In this document: positions 30,819 through 39,995 of the stretch, piece after piece
Layout: each line of letters begins with the position of its first letter
Numbering within the stretch: the stretch's first letter is position 1
NCBI RefSeq assembly: GCF_009663685.2
Contig: NZ_RCOG02000012.1
Location: 124,846-188,845 of the forward strand
DNA: 64,000 bases
Source of the DNA: Cupriavidus sp. U2
Lineage (GTDB): Bacteria > Pseudomonadota > Gammaproteobacteria > Burkholderiales > Burkholderiaceae
Reading direction: 5' to 3'
Made by a program: the position numbers and the translations under genes
Notes under the pieces: generated by a model
Told to the model about the DNA's origin: nothing
What the model saw: only the letters and a program-made list of their open reading frames with translations
The model's database searches: none

Positions 30819-30899
30819 AACGAAGATCGAAATTATACCTTCGGTTTTCGGCCTGTCAACACCTTTGTGACAATTTTCTGCAAGCTTCGGCGGTCGCCC

Positions 30900-30927
30900 A
30901 AAAAAATGGCAGACCCGAGGGTCTGCC
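30900..30927 (-). terminator. Intrinsic terminator downstream of the MHS transporter
   Basis: On the minus strand a 9-bp stem (GGCAGACCC / GGGTCTGCC) is followed by a run of seven T after one A. It lies about 110 bases past the stop of the transporter gene at 31040 and faces the right way to end its transcript. Confidence 0.85.
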
Positions 30928-31039
30928 TGGAAGGAGCGGCTGGCCGGTAGGCCAGCCATCCTGAGCGAGGGTTACCGGTTGTATCCCTCCGGTGAATGCC
31001 TGGATTGCCCGGTCGTTGTCGTATGTGTCGTGCGGCCGT

Positions 31040-32731
31040 TCAGTCGTTGGCGTAGATGTCCACGTCCTTGGTCTCGCGGACGAACAGCGCACCCAGCACG
31101 AAGGTCATGGCGGCGATGATGATCGGGTACCAGAGGCCGTAGTAGATATTGCCGTTCTGGGCCACCAGCGCGAACGAGATGGTCGGCAGCAGGCCGCCGA
31201 ACCAGCCGTTGCCGATGTGATACGGCAGCGACATCGACGAATAGCGGATGCGGGTCGGGAACATTTCCACCAGCATGGCCGCGATCGGGCCGTACACCAT
31301 CGTGACGTAGATGACCAGGATGACCAGGATCACCAGGACCATGATCGTGTTCATCTGGGCCGGGTCGGCCTTGGTCGGGTAGCCGTGCGCCGTCATCTCG
31401 CCGCTGACCGACTTCTTGAAATCGGCGATCTGCTTCTTGCTGGCGTCGTCGAACGTGCCGTTGGCCACCGTGGCGTCGAAGGCCTTGATCTCCTTGTCGC
31501 CGATCTTGACCGAAGCCACGGTACCGGCCGGGGCGTTCACCACCTCATAGCTGGCCGATGCCTGGGCCAGCGTACGCTTGACGATGTCGCACGAGCTGCG
31601 GAAGTCGATCTCGCGGGCGATCGGGCTGCCCTGGAACGAGCAGGTGGCCGGGTCGGCCGTCACCACGATCTGGGCCGACTGCTGGGCACGCTCCAGCGCC
31701 GGGTTGGCGTAGTGGGTCATCGCCTTGAACAGCGGGAAGTAGGTCAGCACGGCCAGGGCGCAGCCCAGCATGATGATCCACTTGCGGCCGATCTTGTCCG
31801 ACAGCGAGCCGAAGAAGATGAAGAACGGCGTGCCGATCACCAGCGCGCCGGCGATCAGCAGGTTGGCCGTCTTGGCATCGACCTTCAGCACCTGGGTCAG
31901 GAAGAACAGCGAGTAGAACTGGCCCGTGTACCAGACCACGGCCTGGCCGGCGGTCAGGCCCACCAGTGCCAGGATCACGATCTTCAGGTTGCGCCATTGG
32001 CCGAAGGCTTCGGTCAGCGGCGCCTTCGACGTCTTGCCCTCGGCCTTCATCTTCTGGAAGGCCGGCGACTCGCTCATCGACAGGCGGATGTACACCGACA
32101 TGGCCAGCAGCAGGATCGAGACCAGGAACGGGATACGCCAGCCCCATGCGTCGAAGTTCGGGCCGGTGGCTTCGCGAACCAGCAGGATCACGATCAGGGA
32201 CAGGAACAGGCCCAGCGTGGCCGTGGTCTGGATCCATGCCGTGTAGGCGCCGCGCTTGCCGTGCGGCGCGTGTTCGGCCACATAGGTGGCCGCGCCGCCG
32301 TACTCGCCGCCCAGTGCCAGGCCCTGCAGCATGCGCAATGCGATCAGGATGATCGGGGCGGCCCAGCCGATGGTGGCGTAACCGGGCAGCAGGCCGACGA
32401 TGAACGTCGACAGGCCCATGATCAGGATGGTCACCAGGAAGGTGTACTTGCGGCCGATCATGTCGCCGAGGCGGCCGAACACCAGTGCCCCGAACGGCCG
32501 CACGATGAAGCCCGCGGCAAAGGCCAGCAGCGCGAAGATGAATGCCGACGTCGGGTCCAGGCCGGCGAAGAACTGCTTGGCGATGACCGCCGCCAGCGAA
32601 CCGTACAGGTAAAAGTCGTACCACTCGAATACCGTGCCGAGGGAAGAGGCCAGAATGACCTTTTTCTCTTCCTTCGTCATCGGCGCATTGTGGGCCGCAG
32701 GTACGGTCCCCACGTTTTGCGCGTTTGCCAT
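31040..32731 (-). CDS. MFS transporter, metabolite:H+ symporter (MHS) family
   Basis: A 563-residue member of the major facilitator superfamily, of the ProP/ShiA-like MHS type, probably importing an organic acid, betaine or similar solute by proton symport. SSLGTVFEWYDFYLYGSLAA is the MHS start, GRLGDMIGRKYTFL is the loop 2-3 motif, and ALRMLQGLALGGEYGGAATY is the span-4 signature. An insert of about 120 residues (roughly 355-470) separates two spans in the C-terminal half. It contains two Cys (ATCSFQG and RSSCDIV) and is probably periplasmic. The start is preceded by GGAGGAGAC. Confidence 0.92.
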   Translation of the reverse strand: MANAQNVGTVPAAHNAPMTKEEKKVILASSLGTVFEWYDFYLYGSLAAVIAKQFFAGLDPTSAFIFALLAFAAGFIVRPFGALVFGRLGDMIGRKYTFLVTILIMGLSTFIVGLLPGYATIGWAAPIILIALRMLQGLALGGEYGGAATYVAEHAPHGKRGAYTAWIQTTATLGLFLSLIVILLVREATGPNFDAWGWRIPFLVSILLLAMSVYIRLSMSESPAFQKMKAEGKTSKAPLTEAFGQWRNLKIVILALVGLTAGQAVVWYTGQFYSLFFLTQVLKVDAKTANLLIAGALVIGTPFFIFFGSLSDKIGRKWIIMLGCALAVLTYFPLFKAMTHYANPALERAQQSAQIVVTADPATCSFQGSPIAREIDFRSSCDIVKRTLAQASASYEVVNAPAGTVASVKIGDKEIKAFDATVANGTFDDASKKQIADFKKSVSGEMTAHGYPTKADPAQMNTIMVLVILVILVIYVTMVYGPIAAMLVEMFPTRIRYSSMSLPYHIGNGWFGGLLPTISFALVAQNGNIYYGLWYPIIIAAMTFVLGALFVRETKDVDIYAND

Positions 32732-33075
32732 GTGTTGTCTCCTCCGTTTCCGTTCTTCCGTCGAAAATCTTCAGGTCCCCGGCGTCAGGCCCGTGTACGT
32801 GTGCACGTACCGGCCCATTGCGCCAAGGTTGGAACGATTGTGGGAGGCGAAACTTACTGAGTTCTGACAGATCCGGGGCAAACCGGGTGGAATCGGTCGG
32901 GGTATACGCTAGGCAAACCGGGCCGATGTGCGGCCCGGCGCGTGCTGCATTGCGAGGCATTCCGGGCGCCGGTCGCCAGCCGCCGGGCCGGGACGCCGTC
33001 TTGCGCCGCAGCAAAGGGCGCGGCCCGAGAGGAAACCCTTAGAAGGGGGCGTGGCGCGGTTTGCCGCCGGCGTCG
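32732..33075. other. Intergenic region after the DUF4212 gene
   Basis: These 344 bases lie between the DUF4212 gene and the MHS transporter, both on the minus strand. I find no reading frame resembling the large sodium:solute symporter subunit that normally follows DUF4212. A GGTATAC hexamer lies near 32902. The transporter promoter should be here; nothing else is recognised. Confidence 0.5.
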
Positions 33076-33420
33076 TCAGGGTCGGCGGGGGGGCGCCGGA
33101 TGGGTTTCGATGCCGGCGTCGATGCCGGCGTCCGTGCGGGCCAGTTCGTGCTCGCGGGCGTGCATCTCGTCGTCGGCGCGATTCATGCGCCAGGCGTACA
33201 GCGCGGCCATCAGCACGTAAAGAATCAGCGATCCCTGCGCGGCCATCCAGAACGAAAAGGGCCAGCCCATGAAGTCGAAGCGCAGTTCGCGCGCGAACCA
33301 GCTTACGCCGAACGTGATCAGGAACCAGGCCGCCAGCAGCCCCACGATCCATCGCACGTTGTGGTGCCAGGCGCGCCGTTCGAGCGGCGTCATCCGGTCG
33401 CGGGGCGTTTTCCTGCTCAT
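33076..33420 (-). CDS. DUF4212 protein (small subunit of a sodium:solute symporter), orphan
   Basis: The 114-residue protein matches the DUF4212/TIGR03647 family, the small two-span partner of VC_2705-type sodium:solute symporters. Visible features are RAWHHNVRWIVGLLAAWFLI, the conserved PFSFWMAAQGSLILYVLMAA and LYAWRMNRADDE. The C-terminal 30 residues are charged and Pro-rich. It overlaps the histidine kinase stop as ATGA, so it is coupled to the two-component genes. The large symporter gene expected next is absent from this locus. Confidence 0.88.
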   Translation of the reverse strand: MSRKTPRDRMTPLERRAWHHNVRWIVGLLAAWFLITFGVSWFARELRFDFMGWPFSFWMAAQGSLILYVLMAALYAWRMNRADDEMHAREHELARTDAGIDAGIETHPAPPRRP

Positions 33421-34991
33421 GCCGGATTCTCGTCGGGGGCGAGCCGGCGCAGCGTGATGCGCAGGCGCGCGCCGGCCAGCCGCGGGGACGCCTGGTACAC
33501 GTTGTCGTCGATGGCGACTTCGCCGCCATGCTGCTGCACGATTTCGCGCACGATGGCCAGCCCCAGCCCGCTGCCCTCGGTGTTGGTGCCCAGCACCCGG
33601 TAGAAGCGTTCCATCACCCGTTCGCGCTCGGCCGGCGCGATGCCCGGCCCGGTGTCTTCCACGTCCAGGTACGCGAACGGCTCGAAGGCGTCGCTGGCCA
33701 CGCGGACGGTGGCATGGCCGCCGGCCGGCGTGTAGCGGATGGCGTTGTCCACGAGGTTGTTGAGCATTTCGGTCAGCATCAGGCGGTTGCCGGTGATCAT
33801 GACCGGGTGATCGTCGGCTTCCAGCCCCAGGTCGATGTTGCGGGCCCATGCCTGCGGCAGCCAGTCCTTGACCACGTCGCGAGCCAGTGCGGCAAGGTCC
33901 AGCGGCGCCATGCCGCCGGCGCCCGCCAGGTTTTCCATGCGCGCCAGCGACAGCAGCTGCGTCACCAGGTGCGCCGTGCGCTCCGAACTGCCGGCGATCT
34001 GCGCCAGCGACCGCCGCAGTTCCTCGGGCGACTGCTCGCGCTGCGCCAGTTCGGCCTGCATGCGCAGGCCCGCCAGCGGGGTCTTCATCTGGTGCGCGGC
34101 ATCGGCAATGAAACGCTTCTGTGTCTGCACGGACTGGTCGAGCTGGGCCAGCAGGTCGTTGAACGACGCCACCAGCGGCGTGATCTCCTGCGGCGCCGCG
34201 CGTTCGTCGATCGGGCTCGTATCGCCAGGGTTGCGCGAGCGGATGCGCTGCTGGATGGCCGTCAGCGGCGCCAGCCCGCGCGTGAGCCCGAACCACACCA
34301 GCACCACGGCCAGCGGCAGGATCACGAACTGCGGCAGGATCACCCCCTTGATGATCTCGTTGGCCAGGCGGGCACGCTTGTCCAGTGTCTCGGCCACCTG
34401 CACCAGCACCGGCTGGTTGCCGCCGACGTTTTTCAGATCGACATAGGTATAAGCCACGCGCACATCGTTACCGGCCACGCGGTCGTCGCGCATCGACACC
34501 AGCCCGGCATGGCCCTGTTCTTCTTCGGACGGCAGCGGCAGGTCGTGGTCGCCGGCCACGTACTCGCCGCGCTTGCCCACCACCTGGTAATAGATGTTGT
34601 CGGTCTCGTCGGCGCGCAGGATCTCGCGCGCCGACAGCGGCAGCTGCAGCGTCACGCGTCCGTTCACTTCGCGCACCTGCTGCGACAGCACGATGGCGCT
34701 GGCCTCCAGCGCGCGGTCGAACGGCCCGTTGGCGATCGACTTGGCCACCAGGTACGTGACCGCGATGCTCATCGGCCAGAGCAGCAGCAGCGGCGCCAGC
34801 ATCCAGTCCAGGATCTCGCCGAACAGCGATCGCGGGGCGGGATGGGCCGAGGTTTCCTCGAGATGGGGCAGGGCGTCCGCCAGCGCCGAATCGTCGGCGG
34901 CGGCATCGGCCAGCGTGGGGCGCGCGGCCTCGGGCAGCGGGGCGGCGCCTGCGGCGGGATGGCGTCGCCAGGGCAGGCGCAGCAGGCTCAT
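33417..34991 (-). CDS. Sensor histidine kinase (TctE-like)
   Basis: The 524-residue membrane kinase has an 80-residue Pro/Ala-rich N-terminal extension, then one span (MLAPLLLLWPMSIAVTYLVA), a periplasmic sensor region of about 150 residues of the TctE type, a second span (FVILPLAVVLVWFGLTRG), a linker, the H-box AAHQMKTPLAGLRMQAELAQ, and ATPase boxes NLVDNAIRYTPAGG, DTGPGIAPAERE and GSGLGLAIV. It lies 12 bases after its response regulator. TctE-type kinases often sense carboxylates, but the ligand here is unknown. Confidence 0.93.
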   Translation of the reverse strand: MSLLRLPWRRHPAAGAAPLPEAARPTLADAAADDSALADALPHLEETSAHPAPRSLFGEILDWMLAPLLLLWPMSIAVTYLVAKSIANGPFDRALEASAIVLSQQVREVNGRVTLQLPLSAREILRADETDNIYYQVVGKRGEYVAGDHDLPLPSEEEQGHAGLVSMRDDRVAGNDVRVAYTYVDLKNVGGNQPVLVQVAETLDKRARLANEIIKGVILPQFVILPLAVVLVWFGLTRGLAPLTAIQQRIRSRNPGDTSPIDERAAPQEITPLVASFNDLLAQLDQSVQTQKRFIADAAHQMKTPLAGLRMQAELAQREQSPEELRRSLAQIAGSSERTAHLVTQLLSLARMENLAGAGGMAPLDLAALARDVVKDWLPQAWARNIDLGLEADDHPVMITGNRLMLTEMLNNLVDNAIRYTPAGGHATVRVASDAFEPFAYLDVEDTGPGIAPAERERVMERFYRVLGTNTEGSGLGLAIVREIVQQHGGEVAIDDNVYQASPRLAGARLRITLRRLAPDENPA

Positions 34992-35003
34992 GGGCGGTTT
35001 GCG

Positions 35004-35693
35004 TCAGCCGTGGGTGGCCATGGCCGGCTGGAATTTCTCCAGGCAGTAGCCCAGGCCGCGCACGGTGGCAATGCGGATGCCGCCCACCTCGATCTTCTTG
35101 CGCAGGCGGTGCACGTAGACTTCGATGGCGTTGTTGCTGACTTCGTCGCCCCATTCGCACAGGTGGTCGACGAGCTGTTCCTTCGACACCAGCCGGCCGC
35201 TGCGCGTGAGCAGGATTTCGAGCAGGCCGATCTCGCGCGCCGACAGGTCCAGCATCTGGTCGTTCAGGAAGGCGATGCGGCCGACCTGGTCGAAGGCCAG
35301 CGGGCCGTGGCGCATCAGCGTGGCGCCACCGCCGGCGCCGCGCCGCACCAGCGCACGCACGCGTGCCTCCAGCTCGGACAGCGCAAAAGGCTTGGCCATG
35401 TAGTCGTCGGCGCCCAGGTCCAGCCCCTTGACGCGCTCGTCCACGCCGTCGGCCGCGGTCAGGATCATCACAGGCAGCATCGCGCCGCGCGCCCGCAGCC
35501 GCTTGAGCACCTCCAGCCCGGGCATGCGGGGCAGGCCAAGGTCCAGGATCAGCAGGTCGAAACTCTGCGTGGAAAGGGCCGAGTCGGCTTCCACGCCGTT
35601 GGCGACGTGATCGACGGCATAGCCGGAATGGCGCAACGACCGTGTCAGGCCGTCTGCCAGCACGTCGTCATCTTCGGCGATCAGAATCCGCAT
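35004..35693 (-). CDS. OmpR/PhoB-type response regulator (TctD-like)
   Basis: The 229-residue protein opens MRILIAEDDDVLADGLTRSL with acidic pocket EDD. Phospho-acceptor Asp is in LLILDLGLPRMPG and the conserved Lys in YMAKPFALSELEARVRALVR. The winged-helix DNA-binding domain covers the last 95 residues (LSAREIGLLEILLTRSGRLV to VYVHRLRKKIEVGGIRIATV). It is the first gene of the regulator-kinase-DUF4212 run, so the system probably controls that transporter and itself. It is divergent from recA. Confidence 0.94.
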   Translation of the reverse strand: MRILIAEDDDVLADGLTRSLRHSGYAVDHVANGVEADSALSTQSFDLLILDLGLPRMPGLEVLKRLRARGAMLPVMILTAADGVDERVKGLDLGADDYMAKPFALSELEARVRALVRRGAGGGATLMRHGPLAFDQVGRIAFLNDQMLDLSAREIGLLEILLTRSGRLVSKEQLVDHLCEWGDEVSNNAIEVYVHRLRKKIEVGGIRIATVRGLGYCLEKFQPAMATHG

Positions 35694-35773
35694 GGTTTGT
35701 CTCCACCCTTGTCACCTTTTTTGTGCCGCATCGCCCGCCGCCGGTTTGCGGTGCCGGTGGGGCTTGCCAAGCA

Positions 35774-35793
35774 TACTGTTTTTTTATACAGTA
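35774..35793 (+). promoter_or_regulatory. LexA (SOS) box of recA
   Basis: The sequence TACTGT-TTTTTTAT-ACAGTA is a perfect CTGT-N8-ACAG palindrome with symmetric flanks. It lies 180 bases before the recA start, in the gap shared with the divergent response regulator gene. This matches the known SOS control of recA and gives an internal reference for LexA sites in this genome. Confidence 0.9.
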
Positions 35794-35973
35794 CCCGACA
35801 TTCCGCGCGAGTCGTCCCGGAAGGGACTGCGCAGGGCCGGGACTGGCGAGTCCAGGCGCCAAAAGCCTTCGAAAGCCCCCCGAAATCCATCGGAAAAGGC
35901 TTGAAAAGCAGGCGCCACGCCGCATGCGGCCTATTTATACACCAATTGACCACCCATTGACTGAAGGACGACC

Positions 35974-37035
35974 ATGGACGACAAGAAGGCCGGCGCCGGC
36001 GTAAGTGCTGAGAAGCAGAAGGCGCTTGCCGCCGCGCTCTCCCAGATCGAAAAGCAGTTCGGCAAGGGTTCGATCATGCGCCTGGGCGATGGCGACGTCG
36101 AACAGGATATCCAGGTGGTGTCCACCGGATCGCTGGGCCTGGACATCGCGCTGGGCGTCGGCGGCCTGCCGCGCGGCCGCGTGGTCGAGATCTATGGTCC
36201 GGAATCGTCGGGCAAGACCACGCTGACGCTGCAGGTCGTTGCCGAAATGCAGAAGCTGGGCGGCACCTGCGCGTTCATCGACGCGGAACACGCGCTCGAC
36301 GTGCAGTACGCCGGCAAGCTGGGCGTGGACGTGGGCAACCTGCTGATCTCCCAGCCCGACACCGGCGAGCAGGCCCTGGAAATCACCGACGCACTGGTGC
36401 GCTCGGGCTCGATCGACCTGATCGTGATCGACTCGGTGGCCGCGCTGGTGCCGAAGGCCGAAATCGAAGGCGAGATGGGCGATTCGCTGCCGGGTCTGCA
36501 GGCCCGCCTGATGAGCCAGGCACTGCGCAAGCTGACCGGCACCATCAAGCGTACCAACTGCCTGGTGATCTTCATCAACCAGATCCGCATGAAGATCGGT
36601 GTGATGTTTGGATCGCCTGAAACCACGACCGGCGGTAACGCGCTGAAGTTCTACGCCTCGGTGCGTCTGGACATCCGCCGTATCGGCTCGATCAAGAAGG
36701 GCGACGAAGTGGTCGGCAACGAGACCAAGGTCAAGGTCGTCAAGAACAAGGTTTCGCCGCCGTTCCGCGAGGCGTTCTTCGACATCCTCTACGGCCAGGG
36801 AATCTCGCGCCAGGGCGAGATCATCGACCTGGGCGTGGACGCCAAGATCGTCGAGAAGTCGGGCGCGTGGTACAGCTACAACGGCGACAAGATCGGGCAG
36901 GGCAAGGACAACGCGCGTGAATACCTGCGCGAGAATCCGGACATCGCCGCCGAGATCGAAAACAAGGTGCGTGCGGCGCTGGGCGTGGCCCCGACGAACA
37001 CCGCGCTGGGCGCGCCGGCCGAGATCGAAGACTGA
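35974..37035 (+). CDS. recA: Recombinase RecA
   Basis: RecA forms filaments on single-stranded DNA, catalyses strand exchange and triggers LexA self-cleavage. The 353-residue protein has the Walker A motif [13 protein letters not shown] near residues 73-85, Walker [21 protein letters not shown], loop L1/L2 residues around [17 protein letters not shown] and [19 protein letters not shown], and the usual C-terminal tail. A hairpin terminator follows at 37061, before recX. Confidence 0.98.
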   Translation: MDDKKAGAGVSAEKQKALAAALSQIEKQFGKGSIMRLGDGDVEQDIQVVSTGSLGLDIALGVGGLPRGRVVEIYGPESSGKTTLTLQVVAEMQKLGGTCAFIDAEHALDVQYAGKLGVDVGNLLISQPDTGEQALEITDALVRSGSIDLIVIDSVAALVPKAEIEGEMGDSLPGLQARLMSQALRKLTGTIKRTNCLVIFINQIRMKIGVMFGSPETTTGGNALKFYASVRLDIRRIGSIKKGDEVVGNETKVKVVKNKVSPPFREAFFDILYGQGISRQGEIIDLGVDAKIVEKSGAWYSYNGDKIGQGKDNAREYLRENPDIAAEIENKVRAALGVAPTNTALGAPAEIED

Positions 37036-37060
37036 GGTTGACGCCTGCCGGCAACAACAA

Positions 37061-37092
37061 GCCGTCGCATGACAGTGCGGCGGCTTTTTTGT
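37061..37092 (+). terminator. Intrinsic terminator after recA
   Basis: A 9-bp stem (GCCGTCGCA / TGCGGCGGC, one T-G pair) with a 6-base loop is followed by six or more T. It lies 26 bases after the recA stop and 46 bases before recX, so recX would depend on read-through or its own promoter. Confidence 0.88.
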
Positions 37093-37137
37093 TTTTCGTC
37101 CCCCCTCCTTGCCCCCCAAACGCTCTCCTGATTCCTG

Positions 37138-37605
37138 ATGGCCGGAACCCGTCCCCCGCTTTCCCTCAAGGCCCGCGCCGTCGGCTATCTCTCGCGCCGC
37201 GAGCACAGTCGCGTCGAACTGGCGCGCAAGCTGGCGCCCCATGCCGAATCGGCCGAAGAAGTGGAGGCCTTGCTCGATGCGCTGGAGCGCGAAAACTGGC
37301 TGTCGAATGATCGCTTCGTCGATAGCCTGGTCCACCGACGCGCCAGCCGGTATGGCGCAGCCCGGGTGATGCAGGAGGCGAAGACCCACCAGCTTGGTAA
37401 CGACCAACTGCGGGAACTTCAGGACCGGCTGCGCGATACCGAAGTGGAACGGGCCGCCGAGGTGTGGCGCAAGCGGTTTGGTGTGCCGCCTGATTCACCC
37501 GAAGCGCGGGCCAAGCAGATCCGGTTCATGATGGCCCGGGGCTTCTCGCGCAGCGTGATCGGCAAGATCATCCGGGGCGCCGAGGACGGGTACGAGAGCG
37601 AGTAG
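37138..37605 (+). CDS. recX: Regulatory protein RecX
   Basis: RecX binds RecA filaments and limits their activity. The 155-residue protein has the three-helix repeats of the family: ARAVGYLSRREHSRVELARK, LERENWLSNDRFVDSLVHRR and RFMMARGFSRSVIGKII. Its place directly after recA supports the call. The ATG at 37138 gives the usual length. Confidence 0.94.
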   Translation: MAGTRPPLSLKARAVGYLSRREHSRVELARKLAPHAESAEEVEALLDALERENWLSNDRFVDSLVHRRASRYGAARVMQEAKTHQLGNDQLRELQDRLRDTEVERAAEVWRKRFGVPPDSPEARAKQIRFMMARGFSRSVIGKIIRGAEDGYESE

Positions 37606-38008
37606 CGGCAGCAGTACCGACGGCGAGCCACGGCGGGCACCTACGCCGGGTGGCCATCTGCATACCTGCGTACGCATAAGGGGTATTCGGACTGGCGTCA
37701 AGCAAGTTGTCGTACCACTGATGCAACGCAGCGCCGTGCCGTGTCCGCAGCCGGAAACCCAGGTGTGAGGCCGGTTTGCCGCCATTGTCGTTGCAACAAT
37801 CAGGGCCGGACAGACTGTCGCGCAGGATGTTCCCGGTCAAAGCAGCGCGGCATGTTAAACTCCATGGGTTACCCGGCCCAGACGGCCGTCCGGCATGCGC
37901 CGGGCCGTCCGGACGGAAGAGAAGCCGCGAAGTTTGCCGTAGCGAACCCCGCGCAAGTACTGCCTCCGAATTCCGCCACGTTCAGCCTGCCGCTTCAGCC
38001 CCGCAGTC
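37606..38008. other. Intergenic region recX to DUF2889 gene
   Basis: In this 403-base gap I find no convincing gene. A 90-codon minus-strand frame (37568-37840) overlaps the recX end, has no recognisable domain and no ribosome-binding site. A short dyad (ATTGT-N7-ACAAT) lies at 37784-37800. A TAAACT near 37856 could be a -10 element but has no good -35. Confidence 0.45.
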
Positions 38009-38680
38009 ATGCCGCTTTCCCCGCCCGTCAACCGTGCCTTGCGTCATCGCCGTGCCATCACGGCCGAAGCGTATTTGCGGGATGACGGCCTGTGGGACAT
38101 CGAGGCGCGCCTGACCGACACGAAGCCGCGCGATATCGAACTGGCCGGCAACCGCATCCGCCCGGAAGGCCAGCCGTTGCACGACCTCTGGCTGCGCGTG
38201 ACGATCGATCTGCGCCTGAATATCGTGGACGCCGAGGCGTGTTCGGACTGGGTGCCTTATCCGACGCATTGCGACACGATCGGCCCGGCCTACCGCCAGT
38301 TGATCGGCCTGAACCTGACAAAGGGGTTCCGCAAGGCCGTGCGCGACCGGCTGGGCCATGTAGCCGGCTGCACCCATCTCACCGAACTGGCCGGCGTGCT
38401 GCCGACCGCCGCCATCCAGGCCTTCGCGGGCGATGTGTTCAAGATTCGCGACGGCGCCGACGACCCCAATCCCGAACCGCCGATGCAGCTTCATGGATGC
38501 CACGCGCTCCATTTCGAGGGCGAGGTGGTTCGCCAGTTTTACCCGCGCTGGTATGGTCACCAGCCGAAACCGAAAGCCGGCGCTGCGGCGTCGTCCCCCC
38601 AGACCGCGTCACGCGCCGATGCCCCCGCATCAGGTGGCGAAGACACCCTGGCCCACCGGCCCAACGGTACGTCGGGCTGA
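38009..38680 (+). CDS. DUF2889 domain protein
   Basis: The 223-residue protein starts MPLSPPVNRALRHRRAITAE and continues YLRDDGLWDIEARLTDTKPR, the typical DUF2889 pattern; the ending stretches RQLIGLNLTKGFRKAVRD, GCTHLTELAGVLPTAAIQAF are also conserved. The family's function is not established, although members often lie near metabolic or regulatory genes. The last 45 residues are Ala/Ser/Pro-rich. It lies 90 bases before sucC. Confidence 0.85.
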   Translation: MPLSPPVNRALRHRRAITAEAYLRDDGLWDIEARLTDTKPRDIELAGNRIRPEGQPLHDLWLRVTIDLRLNIVDAEACSDWVPYPTHCDTIGPAYRQLIGLNLTKGFRKAVRDRLGHVAGCTHLTELAGVLPTAAIQAFAGDVFKIRDGADDPNPEPPMQLHGCHALHFEGEVVRQFYPRWYGHQPKPKAGAAASSPQTASRADAPASGGEDTLAHRPNGTSG

Positions 38681-38770
38681 CCGTCACGGTCGGCCCAAGG
38701 AAACAGGCGCAAGCCCTTCGTCTCCAACTATTTTTCCAATCCCTTTACGCCTACCCGAAAGGAAACACGC

Positions 38771-39937
38771 ATGAATATCCATGAGTATCAAGGCAAGGAA
38801 ATCCTGCGCAAATACAATGTGCCGGTTCCGCGCGGCATCCCGGCTTTCTCGGTCGAAGAGGCCCTGAAGGCGGCTGAACAGCTCGGCGGCCCGGTGTGGG
38901 TTGTCAAGGCACAGATCCACGCAGGCGGCCGCGGCAAGGGCGGCGGCGTGAAGGTGGCCAAGAGCATCGACGAGGTGAAGACCTACGCCAGCAACATCCT
39001 CGGCATGACGCTGGTGACGCACCAGACCGGCCCGGAAGGCAAGAAGGTCAACCGCCTGCTGATCGAAGAAGGCGCCGACATCAAGAAGGAACTGTACGTG
39101 TCGCTGGTGGTGGACCGCGTGTCGCAGAAGGTGGCCCTGATGGCATCGAGCGAAGGCGGCATGGACATCGAGGAAGTCGCTGCCCACACCCCGGAAAAGA
39201 TCCACACGCTGATCGTTGATCCGGCCGAAGGCCTGAAGGACGCTGACGCCGACGACATCGCCCGCAAGATCGGCGTGCCCGACGCCAGCATCGCCCAGGC
39301 TCGCCAGGCACTGCAAGGCCTGTACAAGGCGTTCTGGGAAACCGACGCTTCGCTGGCCGAAATCAACCCGCTGATCCTGACCGGCGACGGCAAGGTCATC
39401 GCCCTGGACGCCAAGTTCAACTTCGACTCGAACGCACTGTTCCGTCACCCGGAAATCGTCGCGTACCGTGATCTGGACGAAGAAGACGCCAACGAAATCG
39501 AAGCCTCGCAGTTCGACCTGGCCTACATCTCGCTGGACGGCAACATCGGCTGCCTGGTGAACGGCGCCGGTCTGGCCATGGCCACGATGGACACCATCAA
39601 GCTGTTCGGCGGCGAGCCGGCCAACTTCCTGGACGTTGGCGGCGGCGCCACGACCGAGAAGGTGACCGAAGCCTTCAAGCTGATGCTGAAGAACCCGAAT
39701 GTGCAGGCCATCCTGGTCAACATCTTCGGCGGCATCATGCGCTGCGACGTGATCGCCGAAGGCGTGATCACCGCGTCGAAGGCCGTGCAACTGGGCGTGC
39801 CGCTGGTCGTCCGCATGAAGGGCACGAACGAAGAGCTGGGCCGCAAGATGCTGGCTGAGTCGGGTCTGCCGATCATTTCGGCCGACACGATGGAAGAAGC
39901 CGCCCAGAAGGTCGTGGCCGCTGTCGCTGGCAAGTAA
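38771..39937 (+). CDS. sucC: Succinyl-CoA ligase, beta subunit
   Basis: SucC with SucD converts succinyl-CoA to succinate with nucleotide triphosphate formation in the TCA cycle. The 388 residues begin [20 protein letters not shown] and show the ATP-grasp domain ([20 protein letters not shown]) and, near the C-terminus, the phosphate-binding [18 protein letters not shown] strong ribosome-binding site (GAAAGGAAAC) precedes the ATG. sucD follows after 58 bases. Confidence 0.98.
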   Translation: MNIHEYQGKEILRKYNVPVPRGIPAFSVEEALKAAEQLGGPVWVVKAQIHAGGRGKGGGVKVAKSIDEVKTYASNILGMTLVTHQTGPEGKKVNRLLIEEGADIKKELYVSLVVDRVSQKVALMASSEGGMDIEEVAAHTPEKIHTLIVDPAEGLKDADADDIARKIGVPDASIAQARQALQGLYKAFWETDASLAEINPLILTGDGKVIALDAKFNFDSNALFRHPEIVAYRDLDEEDANEIEASQFDLAYISLDGNIGCLVNGAGLAMATMDTIKLFGGEPANFLDVGGGATTEKVTEAFKLMLKNPNVQAILVNIFGGIMRCDVIAEGVITASKAVQLGVPLVVRMKGTNEELGRKMLAESGLPIISADTMEEAAQKVVAAVAGK

Positions 39938-39995
39938 GGACAACTTTCGTTGCCGCCTGGCCGCAGCCGGGCGGGGCGACTAAAAGGACTAGCAA

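Noticed and set aside
37568..37840. A 90-codon minus-strand frame after recX
   Set aside because: It overlaps the recX coding region, has no ribosome-binding site and shows no recognisable domain.
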